Source of the DNA: Deltaproteobacteria bacterium
GTDB taxonomy: Bacteria; Desulfobacterota; DSM-4660; Desulfatiglandales; HGW-15
Length of the DNA: 5,583 bases
Direction of reading: 5' to 3'
NCBI GenBank assembly: GCA_020342025.1
Contig: CP070840.1
Location: 184,780 to 190,362, forward strand
Shown here: piece by piece, positions 1-5,581 of the stretch
Layout: each line of letters starts with the position of its first letter
Numbering within the stretch: position 1 is the first letter of the stretch
The notes under the pieces: generated by a model
What the model saw: the letters and a program-made list of their open reading frames with translations, nothing else
What the model was told of the DNA's origin: nothing
The model's database searches: none
Made by a program: the position numbers and the translations under genes

Positions 1-1
1 T

Positions 2-226
2 AAAGGGGGTATTGCGTGCTTGAAATGCCAACAGGAGACAGCGATTAGTCCTGGCCTAGATCCCCAAACCGTTGAGATGATCAGACTTATTCAGACGCAT
101 CCACTAGGTTTATTAATGAAGTTGCAACTAAAAGAGGACATTGCAGGAGAATTAAAGCCGGTCCTCAAGCTCCACAGGGAATACCATTTGGGGCGAAGAC
201 CCAAAACCGCCAACTACGTGGAATAG
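2..226 (+). CDS. recO: DNA repair protein RecO, C-terminal fragment (5' end outside window)
   Basis: RecO helps RecR load RecA onto SSB-coated single-stranded DNA in the RecFOR recombinational repair pathway. Only the last 74 or so residues are in the window; the frame is open to the left edge, so the TTG at 20 is not the real start. The fragment opens with GGIACLKC, which matches the second CxxC half of the RecO zinc-binding region, followed by the 'ISPG' turn seen after it in the family. It ends in an amphipathic helix with EYHLGRRPKTANYVE, resembling the usual RecO C-terminus (HLGR-x-x-K-S/T-x-x-F). The stop is TAG at 224-226, and a likely intrinsic terminator follows directly. This housekeeping gene appears unrelated to the mutase genes downstream. 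The assignment rests on motif recognition of a short fragment. Confidence 0.82.
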   Translation, partial: KGGIACLKCQQETAISPGLDPQTVEMIRLIQTHPLGLLMKLQLKEDIAGELKPVLKLHREYHLGRRPKTANYVE

Positions 227-253
227 GGGTCGAGTTTCGAGCCCATATTTTTT
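227..253 (+). terminator. Probable rho-independent terminator of recO
   Basis: GGGTCGA (227-233) pairs with TCGAGCCC (237-244) around a GTT loop with one bulged G, and a run of six T follows at 248-253. It begins directly after the recO stop codon, so it should end recO transcription and insulate the regulator gene. It was identified by eye, with no folding energy computed. Confidence 0.62.
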
Positions 254-406
254 CTCTAACCGAACATTCGTTCATTTTTAGCCAATCCCTTTTGCCATAG
301 CAAAGATAAAAGAGAATACCATTCCATCATACTGCTTTTCTCGAATATATCCAATTGAAAAGTGGCCTATTTTCGGCCAAAACTTGTATAACAATAGAAA
401 TATCAC

Positions 407-434
407 TTGACATCTGAGATATAGATGGTTTAGT
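407..434 (+). promoter_or_regulatory. Candidate sigma-70 promoter for the TetR-type regulator
   Basis: A perfect -35 box TTGACA (407-412) is followed after 16 bp by TTTAGT (429-434), a 4-of-6 match to TATAAT. It points toward the regulator gene and would leave an untranslated leader of roughly 130 nt. The first copy of the 19-bp direct repeat overlaps the -10 end, an arrangement typical of autorepressing TetR-family genes. The -10 box is weak, so the exact position is uncertain. Confidence 0.4.
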
Positions 435-487
435 GAATAGTTATTCGATTTCTTGTAATAGTATCAGAAGTGAACGGTTATTCGCTT
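432..487. promoter_or_regulatory. 19-bp direct repeat, candidate operator of the TetR-type regulator
   Basis: Two copies, 432-450 and 469-487, match at 16 of 19 positions (consensus AGTGAAYRGTTATTCGMTT) and start 37 bp apart. The first copy contains a near-palindrome, GAATA-GT-TATTC (435-446), as expected for a dimeric helix-turn-helix protein. The first copy overlaps the candidate -10 box and the second lies just downstream. That this is the binding site of the adjacent regulator is inferred from position and symmetry. Confidence 0.4.
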
Positions 488-569
488 CACGTGAGCCTTT
501 GAAATTGAACACTTGCCAGGGTAAATAAGAGGATAGAGATTCGCGGTAGAGAGCGGGGGGGAGGATTTG

Positions 570-1226
570 ATGGCCAAACCGAGCGTGGCCCAGAAACAAC
601 CGCCGGGCGAGAAAAAGATCAAGAACAAGCGACTGGTGGAGAGACGCCAGCAGCAGATATCTGAGGCCGCCCTGAAACTGTTTGCCCAGAAGGGGTATCA
701 TAATACCACGGTGAGAGACATTGCGGGGCTCTCAAACATCAGCACGGGATCCGTCTATGACTACATACGGAACAAGGAGGATATCCTGTTCCTGGTCTCT
801 CAGAACTTCTTTGACAATCTGAAGAAAGAGGTGGAAAGGGCCCTGCAGGGCTTGAAGGATCCTTTGATGAAGCTCAAGGCCACCATAGAAGCGACCCTTA
901 CAGTCATTGATAATTTCCAGGAATATGTGCTGATCACCTACCGGGAATCAAAATACTTCAAGAAGCAGGATCTCATGGGGATCTTTCACCAGGAGGCCTT
1001 CTTCACGAATATCTTCTTAGAGATTATCGAAGAGGGAAATCGATTGGGGGTCTTCCATGTTCGCGAGCCTTTTGTGGTTGCCAATCTCCTCACACTCATG
1101 ACCCACTGTTGGGCTCTGAAGCGTTACAACTTAAAGGAATACAGTCTCTTTAACTTCAAAGAGACGCTCATCGGGCTTGTTCTGGATGGGATGATTAAAG
1201 AGGGGGAAGTTCCTAGGAAAGCCTAG
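570..1226 (+). CDS. TetR/AcrR-family transcriptional regulator
   Basis: This is a dimeric DNA-binding repressor, usually released from DNA by a small ligand; in acyl-CoA gene clusters the ligand is often an acyl-CoA. Counting 218 residues from ATG 570, the N-terminus is a basic, Lys/Arg-rich tail. A TetR_N domain spans about residues 25-75, with the signature ISEAALKLFAQKGYHNTTVRDI and a recognition-helix region ISTGSVYDYIRNKEDIL. The all-helical C-terminal domain (about 80-218), which would bind ligand and dimerise, is not distinctive enough to name the ligand. ATG 570 is preferred over the in-frame TTG at 567 because the GGAGGA ribosome-binding site (560-565) would almost touch the TTG. The gene lies on the same strand as the mutase large subunit, 187 nt upstream, making it the likely local regulator. 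It resembles FadR-type TetR proteins of fatty-acid and acyl-CoA metabolism, but that subgroup is an inference. Confidence 0.88.
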   Translation: MAKPSVAQKQPPGEKKIKNKRLVERRQQQISEAALKLFAQKGYHNTTVRDIAGLSNISTGSVYDYIRNKEDILFLVSQNFFDNLKKEVERALQGLKDPLMKLKATIEATLTVIDNFQEYVLITYRESKYFKKQDLMGIFHQEAFFTNIFLEIIEEGNRLGVFHVREPFVVANLLTLMTHCWALKRYNLKEYSLFNFKETLIGLVLDGMIKEGEVPRKA

Positions 1227-1233
1227 GGAGCCC

Positions 1234-1313
1234 TTGGAGTAATGGATTAGAAGATATAAATGAATGAGATTTCCCGTATTGATTTCCAATACTCCAGCAC
1301 TCCATTACTCCAG
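1234..1313. repeat. Octamer-repeat hairpin, copy A
   Basis: The left arm GGAGTAATGGA (1236-1246) is perfectly complementary to TCCATTACTCC (1301-1311). The right arm, read on the minus strand, consists of three tandem octamers of the form GGAGTNNT (1286-1312). The left arm is short, just over one octamer, so this copy looks truncated compared with copies B and C. It starts 8 nt after the regulator stop codon and lies between the regulator and the first mutase gene. Confidence 0.8.
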
Positions 1314-1400
1314 ACGGACATGGAATATGAATTCAGTTTGTAATGAGCAATCAGATCCACAAAATGTAAGTCCTGTAGCTTTTTGAACTCTTGGGAAGAA

Positions 1401-1405
1401 AGGAG
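1401..1405 (+). promoter_or_regulatory. Ribosome-binding site of the first mutase large subunit
   Basis: AGGAG, in a GAAAGGAGT context, lies 8 nt before ATG 1414. It fixes this start and supports the 560-residue protein. Confidence 0.75.
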
Positions 1406-1413
1406 TCATCGTC

Positions 1414-3096
1414 ATGGGAAATGACACAATTGATTATGATCGAAACTATGGTGCGTTAATCCGGGACAAAACCCAGAGCAACATCCCTGTCAAGCCCGTT
1501 TACGGGCCTGAGGATCTCCAGGGCCTAGATTATGGGAGGGACCTGGGAAATCCAGGAGAAGCGCCATTCACACGAGGGACTTATCCTCAGATGTATCGAA
1601 AGGCGCTCTGGTTAAAATCATTTATTGTCTGCTACGCAACACCAGAAGAGACCAACAAGGCTTTCAAGAGATATATTGCGGCCGGCCAGACAGGACTTCG
1701 GGTTCTGACGGATACTGCCACGCTTTCCGGCGTGGATCCCGATCATCCCCTGGCAAGATACGATATCATGTGTAACGGGAATCCCACATTTTCATTAACT
1801 GAATACGAAACGATGCTCGATGGGATATCTCTCGAGAATATCGATTATGAGTCAGCAAATTCCACGCCTTCTGGCAGCTTCTTCACTTACATATATCTTG
1901 TCTCTCTCATGGAGAAGCGAGGATCCGATATCTCAAGGCTGAGGGGAACGAATATCAATGACCCCATCCACGCCTTCATTGTTTATGGAACACCAGAGTT
2001 TCCTCCAGACCTGGCCAGAAAGGTTAATCAGGATCTCATAGAATTCGGAATCAAAAACACGCCCAATTACCATCCCTGCACACCCTGCGGATACGACATG
2101 CGAGATGCAGGAATCACTTCGGTTCAGGAAATGGCCTTTATTATGGGCAATGCCCTGCAGTACTACGGCGATGCCATCCGAGAGCGGGGCGTGAAATTTG
2201 ATGATTTCAAACCCATGGTCTTTTCCATGAGCTCGGAATCGGATTTCTTCGAGACTATCGCCAAGTTCCGTGCCACGAGACGGCTCTGGGCCAAATTAGC
2301 AAAAGAAAGGCTCGGCGCGACTAAGCCCCGTAACATGGCATGTCGAATAGGTATTCGCACGGCAGGCAATTCAATCTATCCCCAAAAGCCGATTAATAAC
2401 ACGGCCAGAATTACGATGCAGATTTTGGCTGCTGTTTTGGGTGGAGTCCAAGCGATTGATCCCTCTGGAATTGATGAGACCTTTGGCCTCCCCTCTCAGG
2501 AGTCGCGGATCTTCGAACTGGATTTGCAGCACATTATTGCCCATGAAGCCAATGTGCCACTCACCGCGGATCCGCTGGGAGGGTCTTATTATGTGGAATG
2601 GCTCACCAACAAGCTAGAGGACGAGACCGTTAAACTATTGGAAGAGATAGATGAGCAGGGCGGCATGTGGGAATGTCTCAAATCAGGTTGGCTTCAAAGA
2701 CAGTTCGACATGACAACCACGGAAATCCAGAATGAAATAAATACGTGCAAGAGGCTTATTGTGGGCGCCAATGCCTTTAAGGGCGATGACGGAGAAATCA
2801 GTAAAGCCATTGTGGATGGCGCTTACAAAGTACCACCGGATGAGAAAAGGTTTGGTGCTATCACCCGCGTTAAGGAACTGCGCAAGTCACGCGATCAGGA
2901 AAAGGTGAAACAGGCCTTGAAAACCCTGATTCAGGCGGTTCGGGAGGATCAGAACATTGTAAGACCCACCATGGAGGCTGCTAAAGTCTATGCGACTTTG
3001 GGAGAAATGGTGGGGACGATCCGGATGGCAAAAAGACTTCCGTATGATCCTTACGAGCGGATCCCGACGCCAGAATTTCTAAAGGACATTTTTTAA
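1414..3096 (+). CDS. Divergent B12-dependent acyl-CoA mutase-like large subunit (methylmalonyl-CoA mutase family; substrate unknown)
   Basis: Members of this family use adenosylcobalamin to rearrange carbon skeletons of acyl-CoA esters. The 560-residue length and lack of a C-terminal cobalamin domain fit a two-subunit enzyme; its partner is probably the gene at 3374. Family marks are TYPQMY (56-61), GTNINDP (178-184), CGYDMRDAG (225-233), FRATRRLWAKL (285-295), DETFGLPSQ (354-362) and DPLGGSYYVEW (386-396). The substrate site is heavily altered. Against P. shermanii MutB, Tyr89 is Ile71, Gln197 is Ile181, Arg207 is Tyr191, His244 is Asp228, His328 is Gly313 and Gln330 is Arg315; Arg82, Thr85 and Arg87 are Ala64, Leu67 and Ser69, and Arg283 is probably Met268. 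Gln361 and Glu370 are kept (Gln346, Glu355), and the latter lies near the deoxyadenosyl group. The frame is intact, with no sign of decay. It is therefore unlikely to be a true methylmalonyl-CoA mutase and may use another ester, or a non-CoA substrate. Family confidence is high; function is open. Confidence 0.9.
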   Translation: MGNDTIDYDRNYGALIRDKTQSNIPVKPVYGPEDLQGLDYGRDLGNPGEAPFTRGTYPQMYRKALWLKSFIVCYATPEETNKAFKRYIAAGQTGLRVLTDTATLSGVDPDHPLARYDIMCNGNPTFSLTEYETMLDGISLENIDYESANSTPSGSFFTYIYLVSLMEKRGSDISRLRGTNINDPIHAFIVYGTPEFPPDLARKVNQDLIEFGIKNTPNYHPCTPCGYDMRDAGITSVQEMAFIMGNALQYYGDAIRERGVKFDDFKPMVFSMSSESDFFETIAKFRATRRLWAKLAKERLGATKPRNMACRIGIRTAGNSIYPQKPINNTARITMQILAAVLGGVQAIDPSGIDETFGLPSQESRIFELDLQHIIAHEANVPLTADPLGGSYYVEWLTNKLEDETVKLLEEIDEQGGMWECLKSGWLQRQFDMTTTEIQNEINTCKRLIVGANAFKGDDGEISKAIVDGAYKVPPDEKRFGAITRVKELRKSRDQEKVKQALKTLIQAVREDQNIVRPTMEAAKVYATLGEMVGTIRMAKRLPYDPYERIPTPEFLKDIF

Positions 3097-3164
3097 TTCA
3101 ACTGGGAAATCCGCGTCGTTTAGGCATGGTTAGAAGTAGTTGGCTATGCTTGAAATTTATACTA

Positions 3165-3276
3165 GGGAGTGTTGGAGTATTGGAGTCATGGAGTACTGCC
3201 GTGAATCGAAGAAGAACAATATGTTTCTTGTTTTGAATTTTCAATACTCCATTACTCCATCACTCCATTAATCCAG
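3165..3276. repeat. Octamer-repeat hairpin, copy B (most complete)
   Basis: The left arm (3166-3198) is four tandem GGAGTNNT octamers: GGAGTGTT, GGAGTATT, GGAGTCAT, GGAGTACT. The right arm (3242-3276), read on the minus strand, is four more. The arms match at 26 of 33 positions across a 43-nt AT-rich loop, so the transcript should form a long imperfect hairpin. It lies between the first mutase large subunit and its cobalamin-binding partner, where it could affect transcript stability or relative expression. Confidence 0.85.
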
Positions 3277-3283
3277 AACACCG

Positions 3284-3319
3284 TTAAGCTGTGTTAAGGT
3301 GCTTTAAGTCTCCTTTAAG
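3284..3319. promoter_or_regulatory. Four phased TTAAG boxes upstream of the first cobalamin-binding subunit
   Basis: TTAAG occurs at 3284, 3294, 3304 and 3315, giving start-to-start spacings of 10, 10 and 11 bp, close to one helical turn, so all four face the same side of the DNA. The array ends 54 nt before the start codon at 3374. It could be a binding site for a cooperative regulator or a bent region affecting a local promoter. No recognised regulator motif was identified, and chance duplication is possible. Confidence 0.35.
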
Positions 3320-3373
3320 TTCAAATCAAAATTGGGGCCCCTAGGGCTGGATTCTTTATAAGAGGGTGAAGTT

Positions 3374-3811
3374 ATGGCGGCAGAAGAGAGAAAAATCAGG
3401 GTATTGATCGGCAAGGTAGGATTCGATCCACATGATAGGGGCATTCTAATCCTTTCTCACGGATTACGAAATGCGGGCATGGAAGTGATCTTCCTCGGGA
3501 AGTTCCAAACGGCAGAAGAAGTGGTTGCTTCTGCCATAGAGGAGAACGCGGACGTCATAGCACTGAGTGACCATTGCGGTGTTATGCGACTCATCGCCAA
3601 GGATGTGACGGATCTTCTACAAGAGAACAAGGCAACGGACATCTGTGTCGTTGCCGGTGGCATTATTCCGGAGGAGGATATTCCCCTGCTAGAGCAGATG
3701 GGCGTGACAGGGAATTACGGTATGGGGACGCCCATGGAGGAGATCGTTAATCACATTGTGGCGAGGGTCAATGATAGAGACGAGAAATTCAGGCTAAAAG
3801 CCGCTTCTTAA
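3374..3811 (+). CDS. Cobalamin-binding small subunit of the first mutase (atypical)
   Basis: This 145-residue protein is a stand-alone B12-binding Rossmann-like domain of the mutase family, which holds adenosylcobalamin with a histidine as lower axial ligand. The DxHxxG signature is DPHDRG (18-23), making His20 the predicted cobalt ligand, with the conserved Lys14 just before it. VVAGGIIP (92-99) and GMGTP (116-120) match the glycine-rich loops that hold the nucleotide tail. The SxL motif on the second strand is changed: S65-D66-H67 replaces Ser-x-Leu. A short charged tail follows the domain after residue 130. ATG 3374 is preceded by AGAGGG (3361-3366) at 7-nt spacing. The gene follows the divergent large subunit by 277 nt and is the natural partner for it; the gap contains a hairpin repeat and the TTAAG array. 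A free corrinoid protein of a methyltransferase is less likely because the closest motif match is the mutase type. Confidence 0.88.
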   Translation: MAAEERKIRVLIGKVGFDPHDRGILILSHGLRNAGMEVIFLGKFQTAEEVVASAIEENADVIALSDHCGVMRLIAKDVTDLLQENKATDICVVAGGIIPEEDIPLLEQMGVTGNYGMGTPMEEIVNHIVARVNDRDEKFRLKAAS

Positions 3812-3899
3812 AAACTATAGAGTCTGTGTGACAACCATGTTTTGATCTGGTCATCGCAAAGGGGGTCACATCTTAGAAATTAAGGATTTGGGCTAAACT

Positions 3900-4295
3900 T
3901 CATATTTGGGGTGTGATCCCAGATACGAATTGGATGATCTCTTTCAAGGGGGTTCCAGGCCCAAAGACCTCCTTGATGCCCGCCTTTTTGAGCTTCGGAA
4001 TATCGTCGGGGGGTATGGCGCCTCCGAGAACCACCATCTTCTCTTCTACCCCTTTTTTTCTGAGGGCGGTAACAACCTCTGGGGCCAATATCATGTGGTT
4101 TCCGGAAAGTGTGCTCAGCCCTATAAGGTCGGCATCCTCTTGTATGGCCGTTTCAACAATATTCTGGGGCATTTGATTCCCTATATAAATCACTTCCATC
4201 CCTGCATCGCGCAGGGCGCGCGCCACCACAATACTTCCCCTCCAGTGGGCATCCATACCAAGACGAGCAATTAAGATCCTAAGACGTTTTTTCAT
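3900..4295 (-). CDS. Cobalamin-binding small subunit of the second mutase
   Basis: This 131-residue B12-binding domain is closer to the canonical mutase type than its neighbour at 3374. It has DAHWRG (15-20, predicted cobalt ligand His17), an intact STLSGNH segment (61-67) carrying the SxL motif, VVLGGAIPP (88-96), and FGPGTP (111-116). The lysine normally found four residues before the DxHxxG aspartate is Arg11. ATG at 4295 (MKKRLRILIARLG) is chosen over the in-frame start at 4373 for two reasons: the extra 26 residues are encoded partly by repeat C and do not resemble the family, and an AAGG sits 9 nt before ATG 4295. The gene lies downstream of the second large subunit on the same strand, 212 nt away, and is convergent with the first small subunit across an 88-nt gap. 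It probably forms a two-subunit mutase with the 4508-5581 protein. Confidence 0.88.
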   Translation of the reverse strand: MKKRLRILIARLGMDAHWRGSIVVARALRDAGMEVIYIGNQMPQNIVETAIQEDADLIGLSTLSGNHMILAPEVVTALRKKGVEEKMVVLGGAIPPDDIPKLKKAGIKEVFGPGTPLKEIIQFVSGITPQI

Positions 4296-4350
4296 AGTGA
4301 CTTGCCTTATTCTGTAATTCGAAAAACAGGGTAAAAATTCCACCTTAATT

Positions 4351-4440
4351 GGAGTACTGGAGTGTTGGAGCACTGGAATGCTTAATTCAAATCAAAAGGA
4401 AAAACCATTACTCCAGTACACCAACACTCCATTACTCCAT
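4351..4440. repeat. Octamer-repeat hairpin, copy C
   Basis: The left arm (4351-4377) is GGAGTACT, GGAGTGTT, GGAGCACT plus GGA. The right arm (4405-4440), read on the minus strand, is GGAGTAAT, GGAGTGTT, GGTGTACT, GGAGTAAT. The arms are largely complementary around a 27-nt A-rich loop. It lies between the second mutase large subunit and its cobalamin-binding partner, the same relative position as copy B in the opposite operon. Confidence 0.85.
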
Positions 4441-4489
4441 GCGCCGAGTTTATTATCGCTGAAAGCCTGTCTTACCATGAGAGTTTAAC

Positions 4490-4503
4490 AAGCCTCTCGG
4501 CTT
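4490..4503 (-). other. Short stem-loop with GNRA tetraloop after the second large-subunit gene
   Basis: On the minus strand AAGCC-GAGA-GGCTT forms a 5-bp stem closed by a GAGA (GNRA-type) loop, starting 4 nt after the TGA stop of the mutase gene. No T-run follows, so it is not a clear terminator; it may be a processing or stability element, or incidental. Confidence 0.35.
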
Positions 4504-4507
4504 TGGT

Positions 4508-5581
4508 TCAAAACAACGGTGGATTCCATGTCCCGTAGTTTTTTTTCAAAGTCTGGGATATCTCTCCCTCTGTTAAATGGGCCTTTACCGATTCAACGAT
4601 GACTTCCATTAGGTTTCCATCCTCATCACAACACCGGGCAATCGCCTCAAGAGCATGCTCTGCCTCCAAAGGGCTTCTCTCTTTCTTGATCCTTTCTAAC
4701 TTTTTTTGCTGGACCTGAAGCGTCTCTGGAACCTCGAAGAGTTCTATGGGAAGTTTCTCATCCTCTATCTGATAGCAGTTTACTCCCACTATCGGCATTT
4801 CTCCAGAGTCAATGGCCTTTTGGTATTCGTATGCGGAATCTGAAATCTCTCGGTGTATCCAGCCCGTTTCTACGGCCTTTACAATGCCTCCCATTTGATC
4901 AATTCTTTCCAACAGGGCCCCGATCTTCTCCTCCAGTTGGTTGGTCAAAGACTCCACAAAATAGGATCCCCCAAGGGGATCTACCGTGTGGGTCACTCGG
5001 GTCTCAAGTTGTAAGATCTGCTGTGTCCTAAGGGCGGTAAGTGAAGAGAGCTCAGTGGGCGTACAGAGCGCTTCATCGTAGGCATCCACGTGGACGGATT
5101 GTGCGCCTCCCAGTACGGCCGAAAGAGCCTGATAGCCAGCTCTTGCAATGTTGTTCAGGGGCTGCTGTGCCGTCAGGGAAACACCGGACGTCTGGACATG
5201 GAATCTCAGGGAGCGCGCGCGGGGGTTTTTGGCCTTGAATCGTTTTTTCATCAATCTGGCCCACAGTCTTCTGGCTGCCCTATACTTGGCGATCTCTTCA
5301 AAAAAGTCGCTGTGAGCAGAGAAAAAAAAGCTGAGCCTTGGGGCGAAGCTGTCCACATCGAGACCGCGCCTAATAAGTTCCTCTGAACACCCCACAGCAT
5401 TGGCGATCACAAAGGCCACTTCTTGAATAGCAGTGCACCCCGCTTCTCGGTAATTGTAACCGGCGAAACTTATGGGGTTCCACCTAGGAGCGTGCTTTGC
5501 ACAGTATTCAATAGCGTCGCACCTTAGCTTAAAGGAGAATTTTGGGGGTAAGACCTCCGGGGCAATGCAAATGGTTGTCTC
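4508..5581 (-). CDS. Second B12-dependent acyl-CoA mutase large subunit, 5' end outside window
   Basis: The last 357 codons of a methylmalonyl-CoA-mutase-family large subunit are present, open to the right edge; the GTG at 5419 is internal. The protein ends soon after the catalytic barrel with no cobalamin domain, so it needs a separate small subunit, probably the one encoded at 3900-4295. Visible family features are WNPISFAGYNYREAG (34-48), FAPRLSFFF (79-87), RRLWARL (104-110), SLRFHVQTSG (124-133), a DE pair (169-170), a DPLGGSYFVE motif and IVGVN. CoA-contact residues of P. shermanii MutB are kept: Arg283 (Arg82 here), Arg326, His328 and Gln330 (Arg126, His128, Gln130), Gln361 (Gln161) and Glu370 (Glu170). 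However, His244 is Asn43, and Arg207, which binds the methylmalonyl carboxylate, aligns with Ile6. Residues matching Tyr89 and Gln197 lie outside the window. It is most likely an acyl-CoA mutase for a substrate other than methylmalonyl-CoA. Confidence 0.9.
   Translation of the reverse strand, partial: ETTICIAPEVLPPKFSFKLRCDAIEYCAKHAPRWNPISFAGYNYREAGCTAIQEVAFVIANAVGCSEELIRRGLDVDSFAPRLSFFFSAHSDFFEEIAKYRAARRLWARLMKKRFKAKNPRARSLRFHVQTSGVSLTAQQPLNNIARAGYQALSAVLGGAQSVHVDAYDEALCTPTELSSLTALRTQQILQLETRVTHTVDPLGGSYFVESLTNQLEEKIGALLERIDQMGGIVKAVETGWIHREISDSAYEYQKAIDSGEMPIVGVNCYQIEDEKLPIELFEVPETLQVQQKKLERIKKERSPLEAEHALEAIARCCDEDGNLMEVIVESVKAHLTEGEISQTLKKNYGTWNPPLF

Larger units (their letters stand above)
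254..569. other. Non-coding region between recO and the TetR-type regulator gene
   Basis: No convincing protein-coding frame is present in this AT-rich stretch. It holds a small dyad, GAACATTCGTTC (262-273), a weak 5-bp hairpin TGGCC/GGCCA (363-379), a candidate sigma-70 promoter at 407-434, and a 19-bp direct repeat at 432-450 and 469-487. The purine-rich ribosome-binding site of the regulator lies at its right end. The opposite-strand frame at 441-701 overlaps the start of the regulator gene and shows no recognisable family. Confidence 0.6.

Noticed and set aside
1314..1400. Promoter for the first mutase gene
   Set aside because: No convincing -35/-10 pair was seen between repeat A and the ribosome-binding site; the gene may be read through from the regulator or use another sigma factor.
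1414..3096. Naming the first large subunit methylmalonyl-CoA mutase (mutA/mutB/scpA)
   Set aside because: Most substrate and CoA-binding residues of that enzyme are replaced, so only the family level is supported.
3334..3341. GGGGCCCC palindrome upstream of the first cobalamin subunit
   Set aside because: A single 8-bp palindrome without context or a second copy is likely by chance.
3812..3899. Bidirectional terminator between the convergent cobalamin-subunit genes
   Set aside because: Only TGTGAC (3827-3832) and GTCACA (3865-3870) pair, across a 32-nt loop and without a clear T-run, which is too weak to call.
3906..4274. Plus-strand open frames within 3906-4274
   Set aside because: They are antisense to a clear cobalamin-binding gene and show no protein family features.
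4296..4373. Longer N-terminus for the minus-strand cobalamin subunit starting at 4373
   Set aside because: The extra 26 residues run through repeat C, do not resemble the family, and a better-placed start with an upstream AAGG exists at 4295.
1234..4440. CRISPR array made from the recurring GGAGT/ACTCC units
   Set aside because: The units are 8 bp, directly adjacent without spacers and arranged as inverted arms of hairpins, unlike CRISPR repeats.
4831..5386. Several open frames antisense to, or out of frame with, the second mutase gene
   Set aside because: They overlap a conserved mutase coding region, have low-complexity Arg/Gly/Pro-rich composition and match no family.
1414..5581. Assigning the pairs to known specialised mutases such as alkylsuccinyl-CoA mutase (McmLS), 2-aminophenylsuccinyl-CoA mutase (IaaGH) or HCM (HcmAB)
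   Set aside because: The architecture fits all of these, but their active-site residues could not be recalled reliably enough to match, and no pathway neighbours are visible.
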